A stretch of 45,747 bases of DNA from Tannerella forsythia. GTDB lineage: Bacteria; Bacteroidota; Bacteroidia; Bacteroidales; Tannerellaceae. Shown one piece after another: positions 34,641-41,650 of this stretch (the first letter of the stretch is position 1; each line of letters opens with the position of its first letter). Location: contig NZ_RQYN01000020.1 in NCBI RefSeq assembly GCF_003860135.1, forward strand, positions 1-45,747, given 5' to 3'. The notes beneath the pieces are model-generated. The model saw only the letters and a program-made list of their open reading frames with translations. It searched no databases and was not told the DNA's origin. The position numbers were made by a program, and so were the translations under genes.

Positions 34641-34706
34641 TCAAGTCCTGCCTTTATCTCTACCAAGATAAAAGTAATAATACTTGTAGGTGTAAAATCG
34701 TTTCAT
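34641..34706 (-). CDS. Tyr/Phe-rich leader peptide of the pheA operon (21 residues)
   Basis: The minus strand has ATG at 34706 and TGA at 34641-34643, giving 21 residues that begin MKRFYTYKYYYFYLG and end DKGRT. Six Tyr and two Phe lie within residues 4-13. The ATG is about 27 nt downstream of the -7 box. The last codons contain GGCAGGA, the antiterminator arm. A ribosome stalled on the Tyr/Phe codons would leave that arm free to pair with TCCTGCC and break the terminator; a ribosome reaching the stop would cover it. This is the logic of classical amino-acid attenuation, inferred here from sequence. Too short for a normal gene search. Confidence 0.85.
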   Translation of the reverse strand: MKRFYTYKYYYFYLGRDKGRT

Positions 34707-34732
34707 TTTTGTTTACTTGATTATATCAGGTG

Positions 34733-34762
34733 CAAAGATACATCACCTTTTTTAACATGCAA
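34733..34762 (-). promoter_or_regulatory. Promoter of the pheA leader and operon
   Basis: TTG (34760-34762 on the minus strand) is 19 nt upstream of TATCTTTG (34733-34740), a full match to the Bacteroidota -33/-7 pattern. Transcription would start near 34728, about 20 nt before the leader ATG. Confidence 0.82.
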
Positions 34763-34783
34763 GAAAAAAAACGTTTTTTTTCT
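34762..34783. repeat. Perfect 22-bp palindrome of A8-CG-T8 upstream of the pheA promoter
   Basis: AGA7ACGT8CT-type sequence: AG, eight A (the first after G), CG, eight T, CT, symmetric over 22 bp. It abuts the -33 element. It could terminate the SDR-independent upstream transcript weakly, or act as a bent A-tract near the promoter. It lies downstream of nothing on the minus strand except the intergenic DNA before the pheA promoter. Confidence 0.55.
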
Positions 34784-34823
34784 CGAATCCCCCAATGATT
34801 TCCTGTAAACGTATGAAAACTCA

Positions 34824-35555
34824 TCAACTGTTTTTGATTTTTAAGCATTCCCAAATACGTTGAGGCATGAGTCGCCAAAAGAAGACCAGAAGACGGTAGC
34901 GCCAATCGATGACGACGACGCGTTTACGCTTTTCCAGCCCACGGACGATATGTCGGGCCACAACTTCCGGTCGCATGAGCATCGGATATTTCTTCTGGTT
35001 GTCGAGTATCGCTGTGTCTACGAACCCCGGCCGGATATCCGTAAAAATGAGGTTGTCCTTTTTTAGATGTGTCAGCTGGGCCAAAGCGTCGATATAAGTG
35101 TTCTGGAAACGTTTGGAGGCCGAATAAGCCGGAGCGCTTCCCAATCCTTTCGTGCCCGCGATAGAGCTGATGACGGCGATATGTCCGCCGCCGTTGCCAC
35201 GGAAATAACGATAAGCCGCCGTTACCATACGGATAAAGCCGGAGACGTTGGTTGCTGCCGTCCACAACTCGATATCTTCTTGCAGAGTTGTATTCTGCCG
35301 TCCGACACCCGACGAAAGGAAAAACAGATCCATTCCGCCCATGGCTTCGACAAGCTCAAGCAAGCGTTCCGGTGCGTCGTCACGTGTGACATCAAGCACC
35401 TGTATTGTCACCCGTTCCGGAGCCAAGGCTTGTAAGCGTTGCAGTTCGGCCTCGCGACGGCCTGCCACACCCACCGACCAGCCACGGCCAAGTAAAAGTT
35501 TCGCCACTTCCAGCCCAATGCCGGAAGTGGCGCCTATCACAATAGCCCGTTTCAC
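34824..35555 (-). CDS. SDR family NAD(P)-dependent oxidoreductase
   Basis: 243 residues with a GTG start at 35555, one nt after the tpx stop, which suggests translational coupling. The Rossmann motif is GATSGIG (residues 8-14), the catalytic set includes ISSIAGTKG (Ser) and YSASK (Tyr/Lys), with the SSGVG segment in place of the usual NNAG. This is the classical short-chain dehydrogenase layout; the R-R pair after the second strand (VAGRREAE) favours NADPH. The C-terminus has a hydrophobic stretch (YRLLVFFWRLMP) that may touch membrane. Substrate unknown. Confidence 0.9.
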   Translation of the reverse strand: MKRAIVIGATSGIGLEVAKLLLGRGWSVGVAGRREAELQRLQALAPERVTIQVLDVTRDDAPERLLELVEAMGGMDLFFLSSGVGRQNTTLQEDIELWTAATNVSGFIRMVTAAYRYFRGNGGGHIAVISSIAGTKGLGSAPAYSASKRFQNTYIDALAQLTHLKKDNLIFTDIRPGFVDTAILDNQKKYPMLMRPEVVARHIVRGLEKRKRVVVIDWRYRLLVFFWRLMPQRIWECLKIKNS

Positions 35556-35556
35556 T

Positions 35557-36081
35557 TTACAGCGTACTTTTCGCCGCGTTCAGCGCTTTTTCGTAATCAG
35601 GCTCCGTAGTCAACTCTTTCACGTATTCGACGTAAACGACTTTTCCTTCTGGATTGATTACAACAACGCCGCGCGCCAGCAACATGTTTTCTTTGATCAG
35701 AAAACCATATTTCCGGCCAAACTCCGACTGCATGTAATCAGACAGCGTATGAATACGGTCGATTCCTTCGGCCGCGCAGAAACGTCCCAAAGCAAACGGC
35801 AGGTCTTTCGACAAAGTCAGTACCACGATGTTCTCCGACAATGCGGTAGCCTCCTTGTTGAAGCGTTTTGTTTGCATGGCGCAGACGCCTGTATCGATCG
35901 AGGGGAAAACCGAAAGAATCACCGTCTTACCTTTGAAATCGGACAATGATACGGGTTTGCTGTCACGACCTATGGCCGTAAAATCAGGCGCCGTATCGCC
36001 CACTTGAATCGTCTCGCCAAGCAATGTCAGCGGAGTGCCGTTGAAAGCAACGGCACCTTTGTTTTCTTTTAATTCGTTCAT
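35557..36081 (-). CDS. tpx: Thiol peroxidase Tpx (atypical 2-Cys peroxiredoxin)
   Basis: 174 residues from the ATG at 36081 (MNELKENKGAV); an adjacent ATG at 36084 adds one Met, and an open frame further upstream is not conserved in look. Peroxiredoxin motifs: VGDTAPDFTAIGRD, FKGKTVILSVFPSIDTGVCAMQ with the peroxidatic Cys in TGVC, and LPFALGRFCAAEGI with the resolving Cys. Tpx reduces H2O2 and alkyl hydroperoxides using thioredoxin. A good promoter lies upstream and the downstream SDR gene follows within 1 nt. Confidence 0.95.
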   Translation of the reverse strand: MNELKENKGAVAFNGTPLTLLGETIQVGDTAPDFTAIGRDSKPVSLSDFKGKTVILSVFPSIDTGVCAMQTKRFNKEATALSENIVVLTLSKDLPFALGRFCAAEGIDRIHTLSDYMQSEFGRKYGFLIKENMLLARGVVVINPEGKVVYVEYVKELTTEPDYEKALNAAKSTL

Positions 36082-36160
36082 CATATCCAATTGTATCTTG
36101 ATTAAATAATAAATAAATTTCATGAATCCGCCCTGTTGAGCTGACATTCATTTCATGCGG

Positions 36161-36190
36161 CTAAGTTAGTGAACCTTCAACATAAAACAA
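36161..36190 (-). promoter_or_regulatory. Promoter of tpx
   Basis: TTTTTTG on the minus strand (TTG at 36188-36190) is 19 nt upstream of TAACTTAG (36161-36168), one base off TAnnTTTG. The -33 element lies inside the U-run region of the hsp20 terminator. The leader would be about 75 nt. Confidence 0.55.
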
Positions 36191-36220
36191 AAAAGCCAAT
36201 GTACGATTTTGCGCACATTG
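36186..36220 (-). terminator. Rho-independent terminator of hsp20
   Basis: CAATGTGCG and CGTACATTG (36197-36220 in plus coordinates) form a 9-bp stem with one G-T pair and loop CAAAAT, followed by GCTTTTTTG. It is 45 nt past the hsp20 stop. Confidence 0.8.
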
Positions 36221-36264
36221 ACTTTTATTAACTAACATTTCTCCGATCTCTTACGAGGCAGCAA

Positions 36265-36699
36265 TCAACTGATTTCGATCGTTCGCTGAGCTTTGTGAAT
36301 CTCTTCGTGAGAAAGTTTCGGTAATTCGATACTCAGTACGCCGTTTTCTACCTTCGCACAAATTTTATCCTTGTCCACATCGTCCGGAAGAATTAACGCC
36401 TGTTGAAACTTCGAGTACGAAAATTCACGACGCAGATAACGTGCTTCTTTATTCTCTTCGCTCTTTTCACTTTTCTTCTCCATCGAGATCACCAAATGAT
36501 TGTCCGTATCGATGTTGATGTTAAAGTCATGTTTCGTCATCCCCGGAGCAGCCACTTCAACCGTATAATTGTCTTTCGTTTCTTTTACGTTAATGGCCGG
36601 TGCCGTTACATTTGTTCGTCTCATCCATTCATTGTCGAAAAAGTCGTTGAAAATGGACGGTAACCAATCGCTCTGATTTCTTCTCATCAATGTTGTCAT
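36265..36699 (-). CDS. Hsp20/alpha-crystallin family small heat-shock protein
   Basis: 144 residues. The N-terminal part (LPSIFNDFFDNEWM) is short and aromatic; the alpha-crystallin domain spans about residues 35-130 (APAINVKETKDNYTVEVAAPGMTKHDF..., YLRREFSYSKFQQALILPDDVD, AKVENGVLSIELPK). A C-terminal I/V-x-I type element is weak. Small Hsps hold unfolding proteins in soluble oligomers. The start has AGGAGGA 8 nt upstream, a strong Shine-Dalgarno rarely seen in this window, hinting at high translation. Paired palindromes lie upstream at 36844-36904. Confidence 0.95.
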   Translation of the reverse strand: MTTLMRRNQSDWLPSIFNDFFDNEWMRRTNVTAPAINVKETKDNYTVEVAAPGMTKHDFNINIDTDNHLVISMEKKSEKSEENKEARYLRREFSYSKFQQALILPDDVDKDKICAKVENGVLSIELPKLSHEEIHKAQRTIEIS

Positions 36700-37003
36700 C
36701 TTTCAATCCTCCTATAATTTAATGTTCTTTTTTTGAAATCCGACTCATGATTCGTTTGATATTTCACCTTCTTACGGATTGTTATCGCCGAGGTCGTTGA
36801 ATCGGTTTCATCAGATGAGATACAAAACGCATACCACCGCACAACGCATGCCAAAATGGCGTAGTTTTACATTTACCTCACGATACACGCATGTCAAAAT
36901 GACACTTTCTTAATTTTAAAGAAAGCGTAATCTGCTTTTTGTACAGAAGATTGTTTTTCCGGTAGTAAAGCTCTATACGGCCTTCGTTTGATATTTGACA
37001 GGA
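36700..37003. other. Intergenic region with hsp20 control elements
   Basis: About 300 nt without a gene. It contains the AGGAGGA ribosome-binding site near 36708, the two palindromes annotated at 36844-36904, and a perfect 7-bp hairpin (CTTTCTT / AAGAAAG, 36905-36925) without a U-run. No exact TAnnTTTG box was found before hsp20. Confidence 0.6.
36844..36904 (-). promoter_or_regulatory. Two palindromic sites 43 bp apart upstream of hsp20
   Basis: Minus strand: TGTCATTTTGACATGCGT and GCCATTTTGGCATGCGT, each a palindrome (TGTCA/TGACA and TGCCA/TGGCA around TTT) followed by TGCGT. Both lie about 150-200 nt before the hsp20 ATG. The second also contains TGGCATGCGTTGTGC, which has the GG-N10-GC spacing of a sigma-54 promoter. 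Binding sites for a heat-shock regulator are the simplest reading; the protein is unknown. Confidence 0.5.
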
Positions 37004-37531
37004 CTAAAGATTCGGAAGTCGCTGCAAATATGCTTCTACTTTTGTATAGAGTTCGATTACACTGTCTGCGATCGGTCGACAGGCCGTATCGATAAGAATA
37101 ACCTCTTTGTCCCATGTATGATACTCTCTTTTCTGAATTTCTTTCCACGTCGGAAGGGATAAGCCGGGAATGTCTGTCGTTCTGTTTTCAACCCGCGACT
37201 GATGTTCTGCTTTGTCCGAACAGATTACTTCGATGTTGACATACTTGCACCCGCATTGCATAGCGACCTCATGCCACTCTTTTCGGGTCAAGGAAACAGG
37301 GTTGCAGCTGTCGGCAACGACGTGGTTACCGATTCGCAAATTTTCAGCCGCGAGCCGATAGGCCAGTCGATAGCCTTCGCCTTCTACCGGATAACGACAT
37401 AAGTCTCGTAAACCTTGTTCAAGGGTATCGATCCGTAAATAGGCCGCGTTATATTTGGGGGCCAATGCTTTCGCGAGGGTGGTTTTTCCCGTAGCCGGTA
37501 AACCGGAAAACAAAAATAAGATAGCATTCAT
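37004..37531 (-). CDS. P-loop AAA-type ATPase / small-molecule kinase
   Basis: 175 residues. Walker A is GLPATGKTT at residues 10-18. RIDTLEQGLRDL gives the acidic residue used as base by small kinases; HVVADSCNPVSLTRKEWHEVA resembles the second acidic site of the zeta-toxin/chloramphenicol-phosphotransferase-like kinases; a lid-like segment CSDKAEHQSRVENRTTD carries arginines. The fold class is clear, the substrate is not. It lies 304 nt before hsp20 and just after a terminator that ends the next gene, so it is its own unit. Confidence 0.8.
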   Translation of the reverse strand: MNAILFLFSGLPATGKTTLAKALAPKYNAAYLRIDTLEQGLRDLCRYPVEGEGYRLAYRLAAENLRIGNHVVADSCNPVSLTRKEWHEVAMQCGCKYVNIEVICSDKAEHQSRVENRTTDIPGLSLPTWKEIQKREYHTWDKEVILIDTACRPIADSVIELYTKVEAYLQRLPNL

Positions 37532-37602
37532 GCTGATGTATGATATGGATATTCACAACTTTCTTCATGTATGAATAAACGAATTTCCGGATGTGGAGAA
37601 AC

Positions 37603-37633
37603 AAAAAGAGTTGCCTCCTTATGAAACAACTCT
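37603..37633 (-). terminator. Rho-independent terminator of the Cys/Lys-rich miniprotein gene
   Basis: AGAGTTG and CAACTCT form a perfect 7-bp stem (37607-37633) with a 13-nt loop on the minus strand, followed by TTTTTG. It starts 20 nt past the stop at 37654 and supports the short gene as a real transcript. Confidence 0.75.
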
Positions 37634-37653
37634 TTCGATCTATCAGAAGATGC

Positions 37654-37857
37654 TTATTTCGCTTCTTTTTTCTTCGAGCAGCATTCTTTCTTCTTGTCGC
37701 AAGCCTTATCTTTTTTGCAGGCTTCCTTGCCTTCTTTCTTGCAGCACTTCTGCTCTGTCTTTGTGCACTCTTTCTTTTCTTTCGTATCCTGTGCGTTGGC
37801 AGAAACGCCCAATGCCATGGCAGCAACGATCGCTGCGCTCAAAATCATTTTCTTCAT
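37654..37857 (-). CDS. Secreted Cys/Lys-rich miniprotein
   Basis: 67 residues. A clear signal peptide (MKKMILSAAIVAAMALGVS, cleavage after ANA, Gln23 at +1) leaves a mature peptide of 45 residues with 18 Lys and 7 Cys, arranged as KKEC, QKCCKK, EACKK, KACDKKK and KKECCSKKK. Such spacing could bind metal ions or form several disulfides; the charge would favour binding to lipopolysaccharide, nucleic acid or acidic surfaces. No known family is recognised. An independent terminator follows. It is divergent from sufS, with 160 nt between. Confidence 0.8.
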   Translation of the reverse strand: MKKMILSAAIVAAMALGVSANAQDTKEKKECTKTEQKCCKKEGKEACKKDKACDKKKECCSKKKEAK

Positions 37858-38005
37858 CGTTCTGTTACTTTAAAAATTAATACCGGATGCAAAGAAAAAA
37901 GATTTTGCGATTCGCCCTACCGCAAGCCCTTAAAAATTAAATATCTTTATTTCATCTACACACATTTTTTCAGGTCGGAAAAGCGCTGTATTCAGGAGAG
38001 AACAC

Positions 38006-38013
38006 TATCTTTG
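38006..38013 (+). promoter_or_regulatory. Promoter -7 box just upstream of sufS
   Basis: TATCTTTG matches TAnnTTTG and ends 4 nt before the ATG at 38018, so a leaderless or nearly leaderless mRNA is predicted. No clear -33 TTG at the usual distance. Confidence 0.5.
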
Positions 38014-38017
38014 CAAC

Positions 38018-39220
38018 ATGTTAAAGACAGCATCTATCCGAAAGGACTTCCCCATTTTGCAGCGCGAAATATATGGTAAACCGCTGGTGTATCTCGATAA
38101 CGCAGCCACGACCCAAAAGCCTCGTTGCGTTGTCGAAAAAATAACAGAAGAATATTATTCTGTGAATGCGAATATCCATCGCGGTGTCCATTTTCTCAGT
38201 CAGCAGGCTACCGAAGCGCACGAGGCAGCCCGCGAAACGGTACGAATGTTTTTGAATGCCCGTTCCCCGGCCGAAATCCTTTTTACGCGAGGTACAACCG
38301 AAGCGATCAACCTTGTTGCGTCAAGTTTTTCACGCGCCTTTGTAAAGCCGGGTGACGAGGTAATCATCTCCGTGATGGAGCATCATGCCAATATTGTTCC
38401 CTGGCAATTACATGGTCTGAAGCTGAGAGTAATACCGTTCGACGAGCGCGGTGAACTCGATCTGGAGGCATTTTCCCGATTGTTTTCCAATAAGACGAAA
38501 CTCGTAGCCGTCACTCAGATGTCGAATGTGCTCGGGGTAATCAATCCGGTGGAGGAGATTGTGCGGATAGCCCATCAGCACGAGGTACCTGTCCTTATAG
38601 ACGGCGCGCAGGCCGTCGCCCATCAGCAGATCGATGTGCAAGCGCTCGATGCGGATTTCTATGCTTTTTCCGGGCATAAAGTCTATGGGCCTACAGGCAT
38701 CGGCATACTCTACGGTAAGGCGGAATGGTTAGATCGTCTGCCGCCTTATCAGGGAGGTGGGGAGATGATTCAAAACGTGACTTTTGAGCATACGACGTTC
38801 AATGAACTCCCATATAAATTCGAGGCCGGTACTCCGGATTACATCGGCAGCACGGCTTTGGCCGAGGCGTTGAAGTATCTACAGACGATGGGCCTTACCG
38901 AAATCGCGGCACATGAACACGAACTGCTTCGCTATGCAACGGAGCGGCTCGATGAAATTGAAGGTATGCGTATCTTCGGACGTACCGAACATAAAAACAG
39001 TGTCATTTCTTTTCTGGTGGGAGACATTCATCATTACGATATGGGTATGCTTCTCGACCGTCTCGGCATAGCCGTGCGCACGGGGCATCATTGTGCGCAA
39101 CCGCTTATGCACGCACTCGGCATCGAAGGGACCGTCAGGGCTTCGTTCGCACTTTATAATACAAAGGAGGAAGTGGATGCACTCGTCGAAGGAATTCAAC
39201 GTATCCGGAAAATGTTTTGA
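38018..39220 (+). CDS. sufS: Cysteine desulfurase SufS
   Basis: 400 residues, class V aminotransferase fold, group II (SufS/CsdA). Motifs: YLDNAATTQKP, NIHRGVHFLSQQAT, FTRGTTEAINLVASS, EHHANIVPW, DGAQAVAHQQIDV, the PLP-lysine block FYAFSGHKVYGPTG, and the catalytic-Cys loop VRTGHHCAQPLM with Cys in the HHC position. It takes sulfur from cysteine and passes it via SufE to SufB. It is not in the sufBCD operon, but sufE is 1 kb further on the opposite strand. Confidence 0.97.
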   Translation: MLKTASIRKDFPILQREIYGKPLVYLDNAATTQKPRCVVEKITEEYYSVNANIHRGVHFLSQQATEAHEAARETVRMFLNARSPAEILFTRGTTEAINLVASSFSRAFVKPGDEVIISVMEHHANIVPWQLHGLKLRVIPFDERGELDLEAFSRLFSNKTKLVAVTQMSNVLGVINPVEEIVRIAHQHEVPVLIDGAQAVAHQQIDVQALDADFYAFSGHKVYGPTGIGILYGKAEWLDRLPPYQGGGEMIQNVTFEHTTFNELPYKFEAGTPDYIGSTALAEALKYLQTMGLTEIAAHEHELLRYATERLDEIEGMRIFGRTEHKNSVISFLVGDIHHYDMGMLLDRLGIAVRTGHHCAQPLMHALGIEGTVRASFALYNTKEEVDALVEGIQRIRKMF

Positions 39221-39274
39221 TAAAAAACATCCCGGACATAACTATAATTGTCTATAATTTAATATATAAACATT

Positions 39275-39589
39275 ATGATACTGACAACAACGCCTTCTAT
39301 CGAAGGACAAACAATTACCTCGTATCGAGGCATCGTGAGCGGTGAAGCGATTATCGGTGCCAATATTTTTCGCGACTTCTTTGCTTCTATTACAGATCTT
39401 GTCGGAGGCCGTTCGAATGCGTACGAAGAAGTTCTAAGAAAAGCGAAAGACGCAGCCTTGCAGGAGATGGCAGAACACGCAAAAGAGCTCGGTGCGAATG
39501 CGGTGCTCAGCATAGACCTGGACTACGAAACGATCGGAGGAAGCATGTTGATGGTTACGGCAAGTGGCACGGCTGTGACAGTGGGATAA
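39275..39589 (+). CDS. YbjQ family (DUF74) heavy-metal-binding-domain protein
   Basis: 104 residues. The pattern [36 protein letters not shown] (seen in pieces), [19 protein letters not shown] and [17 protein letters not shown] is the full YbjQ signature. These proteins form a pentameric ring of the DUF74/YbjQ fold; the function is unknown despite the heavy-metal label. It follows sufS by 54 nt and precedes rnhB by one nt (TAAGATG), so it is likely co-translated with rnhB. Confidence 0.92.
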   Translation: MILTTTPSIEGQTITSYRGIVSGEAIIGANIFRDFFASITDLVGGRSNAYEEVLRKAKDAALQEMAEHAKELGANAVLSIDLDYETIGGSMLMVTASGTAVTVG

Positions 39590-39590
39590 G

Positions 39591-40193
39591 ATGCTTCAAC
39601 CATACCTCAAAGAGGGACGCCTCGAAGCCGGATGCGACGAGGCCGGACGAGGGTGTCTGGCCGGTGCTGTCTATGCGGCCGCTGTGATCCTTCCGTCTGA
39701 TTTTCACAATGAGTTATTGAACGACAGCAAGCAGTTGACGGAAAAAAAGCGTTACGCCTTGCGACCGATCATCGAAGAAGCAGCGACGGCTTGGGCAATC
39801 GGTGTCGTAACTCCCGAAGAAATCGACAAGATGAACATTCTGCGTGCTTCGATTTTAGCGATGCATCGCGCCATCGGCGGGCTGAAAGTGAGGCCGGAAT
39901 ACCTGCTGATCGACGGGAACCGTTTTGCTCCATATCCCGGTATTCCGTATGAGACAGTCGTCAAAGGCGACGGAAAGATGATGAGCATTGCCGCAGCTTC
40001 GATCTTAGCTAAAACGTATCGCGACGACTATATGAACGCACTCGCGGAGAAATATCCGGCATATCATTGGGAGAAAAACAAAGGCTATCCTACCGAAGCG
40101 CATCGTGAAGCCATCCGTCGCGCAGGCACGACGCCTTATCATCGCAAAAGCTTTACGCTCCTGCCGCCCGCACAGCTCCGTCTGGAGTTGTAA
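39591..40193 (+). CDS. rnhB: Ribonuclease HII
   Basis: 200 residues. The active-site motif is [19 protein letters not shown] (Asp17, Glu18), with the other acidic ligands in LLIDGN and in the [21 protein letters not shown] block; the C-terminal [11 protein letters not shown] segment is conserved in RNase HII. It nicks RNA-DNA hybrids and removes single ribonucleotides from DNA. Its stop is 2 nt from the convergent sufE stop, leaving no room for a terminator between. Confidence 0.96.
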   Translation: MLQPYLKEGRLEAGCDEAGRGCLAGAVYAAAVILPSDFHNELLNDSKQLTEKKRYALRPIIEEAATAWAIGVVTPEEIDKMNILRASILAMHRAIGGLKVRPEYLLIDGNRFAPYPGIPYETVVKGDGKMMSIAAASILAKTYRDDYMNALAEKYPAYHWEKNKGYPTEAHREAIRRAGTTPYHRKSFTLLPPAQLRLEL

Positions 40194-40195
40194 AG

Positions 40196-40624
40196 TCAGG
40201 CCTCAGGAGCTTTGGCACTGAAAGCCAAAGCATACATTTTCATTTGTTTCAACATCGCGACGAGACCGTTGGAACGGGTCGGGGACAGATGCTCTTTCAG
40301 TCCGATGCGCTCAATGAAATACAAATCGGCATCGAGGATTTCCTGCGGCGTGTGATGAGACAGTACCCGTATGAGTAACGAAACGATACCTTTCACAATC
40401 ACGGCGTCGCTCTCACCCTGAAAGATCACCTTGCCATCTATGTAATCGGCCTGCAACCATACGCGACTTTGACATCCTTCAATCAGGTTGTTACTCGTTT
40501 TATATCGGTCGTCGATCGGCGGCAGCGCATTGCCCATGTCGATCAGTAAGGCATACTTATCCATCCAGTCTTCGAATACGGAGAATTCTTCGATCACTTC
40601 GTTCTGTATCTCATTAATCGTCAT
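40196..40624 (-). CDS. sufE: Sulfur acceptor SufE
   Basis: 142 residues, the usual length. Recognised blocks: FEDWMDKYALLIDMG near the N-terminus, NLIEGCQSRVWLQAD with the sulfur-accepting Cys, ESDAVIVKGIVSLLIRVLS, and the C-terminal IGLKEHLSPTRSNGLVAMLKQMK. SufE takes the persulfide from SufS and hands it to SufB. It lies 12 nt downstream of the glutaminyl cyclase gene on the same strand, an arrangement with no obvious functional reason. Confidence 0.95.
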   Translation of the reverse strand: MTINEIQNEVIEEFSVFEDWMDKYALLIDMGNALPPIDDRYKTSNNLIEGCQSRVWLQADYIDGKVIFQGESDAVIVKGIVSLLIRVLSHHTPQEILDADLYFIERIGLKEHLSPTRSNGLVAMLKQMKMYALAFSAKAPEA

Positions 40625-40636
40625 CTTAGTTAATTC

Positions 40637-41629
40637 TTAATGGTTATAAATTACGCTCAAAACCGTTTCACCTACGGCTTTTAATGTTTCACGGTCGATA
40701 TTCTCCATCGTGTCGTTCTGCGTATGCCAGTAAGCGCCAAAGCCCGACCGGGTATCCGGATCGTAATTGATGATGTCCAGACAAGGGATGCGAAGTCCTT
40801 GTATTACATATTGATGGTCGTCGACGATGGTGCCTCCCTGCGCGTTGATGAAATATTTTCCGTAACCCAGCTCGCGTGCGGCAGCCCATACTTTCTCTAC
40901 ATATCTCGCGGCATATTGCACAGAGGTGCCTTCCTTATAAAAGGTAGCACCGCGTGAGCCGATCATATCGAGCAGGATACCGAACTCGGCCTTGTAGTTC
41001 GGTACATGCGGGTTCTTTGCCCAGAATTGTGATCCGAGACACCACGTGTCCGGTTTGTATTCATCGACGAACTCCGGTGTACCGTAATCTTCCGCATCAA
41101 AAAACACGATATCGATTCCGATAGCAGGCGCCTTTGCCTGAATCTGGCGAGCGATTTCGAGCAGAACACCCACGCCGCTACCCCCGTCGTCAGCACCATC
41201 TATCGGATTACGGTGATTGGCTTCGTCGGTGTCGTGATCGGCATAAGGACGGGAGTCCCAATGGGCAAAAAGGAGTATCCGACTCGACTTTTCGGGCTGG
41301 AACGCTCCGATGATATTTTTGGCCTTTAATTTCTCGCCGTTGTATGCCGTTAGTACGGCTTCCTGTACATAAACTTTCGCTCCGTGACGCTCCAGCTCTC
41401 CTGCCAGATAATCGGCGCATCGTTGGTGTGCTTCCGTGTTCGGTACGCGTGGACCAAATGCCACTTGTCGTTCGATATAGGCATAGGCACTGTCTGCATT
41501 GAAGGTCGGTGCTTCTATACGCTTATTCGTGTCGGCAGGAGTCCTAGTATCCTCTTTCGTCGTATTTTTCTGACCGCAACATGACAGCATCAGACCGCCA
41601 AGTAATACTCCTACATATTTATTGATCAT
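40637..41629 (-). CDS. Glutaminyl-peptide cyclotransferase (M28 family), lipoprotein
   Basis: 330 residues from the ATG at 41629 (MINKYVGVLL); a further ATG at 41638 is possible. A lipoprotein signal ends in LMLSCCG (Cys17 or 18). The M28 fold shows AFGPRVPNTEAHQRC, LFAHWDSRPYAD, PIDGADDGGSGVGVLLEIAR, DIVFFDAEDYG, DTWCLGSQFWAKNPH, ILLDMIG, QGGTIVDDHQYV and YWHTQNDTMENID. This agrees with the type II glutaminyl cyclases of Porphyromonas and Tannerella as I know them: they close N-terminal Gln to pyroglutamate on exported proteins. Alternative: an M28 aminopeptidase; the strong match makes cyclase more likely. Confidence 0.88.
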   Translation of the reverse strand: MINKYVGVLLGGLMLSCCGQKNTTKEDTRTPADTNKRIEAPTFNADSAYAYIERQVAFGPRVPNTEAHQRCADYLAGELERHGAKVYVQEAVLTAYNGEKLKAKNIIGAFQPEKSSRILLFAHWDSRPYADHDTDEANHRNPIDGADDGGSGVGVLLEIARQIQAKAPAIGIDIVFFDAEDYGTPEFVDEYKPDTWCLGSQFWAKNPHVPNYKAEFGILLDMIGSRGATFYKEGTSVQYAARYVEKVWAAARELGYGKYFINAQGGTIVDDHQYVIQGLRIPCLDIINYDPDTRSGFGAYWHTQNDTMENIDRETLKAVGETVLSVIYNH

Positions 41630-41650
41630 TATATCCATGATTATGGTCGA

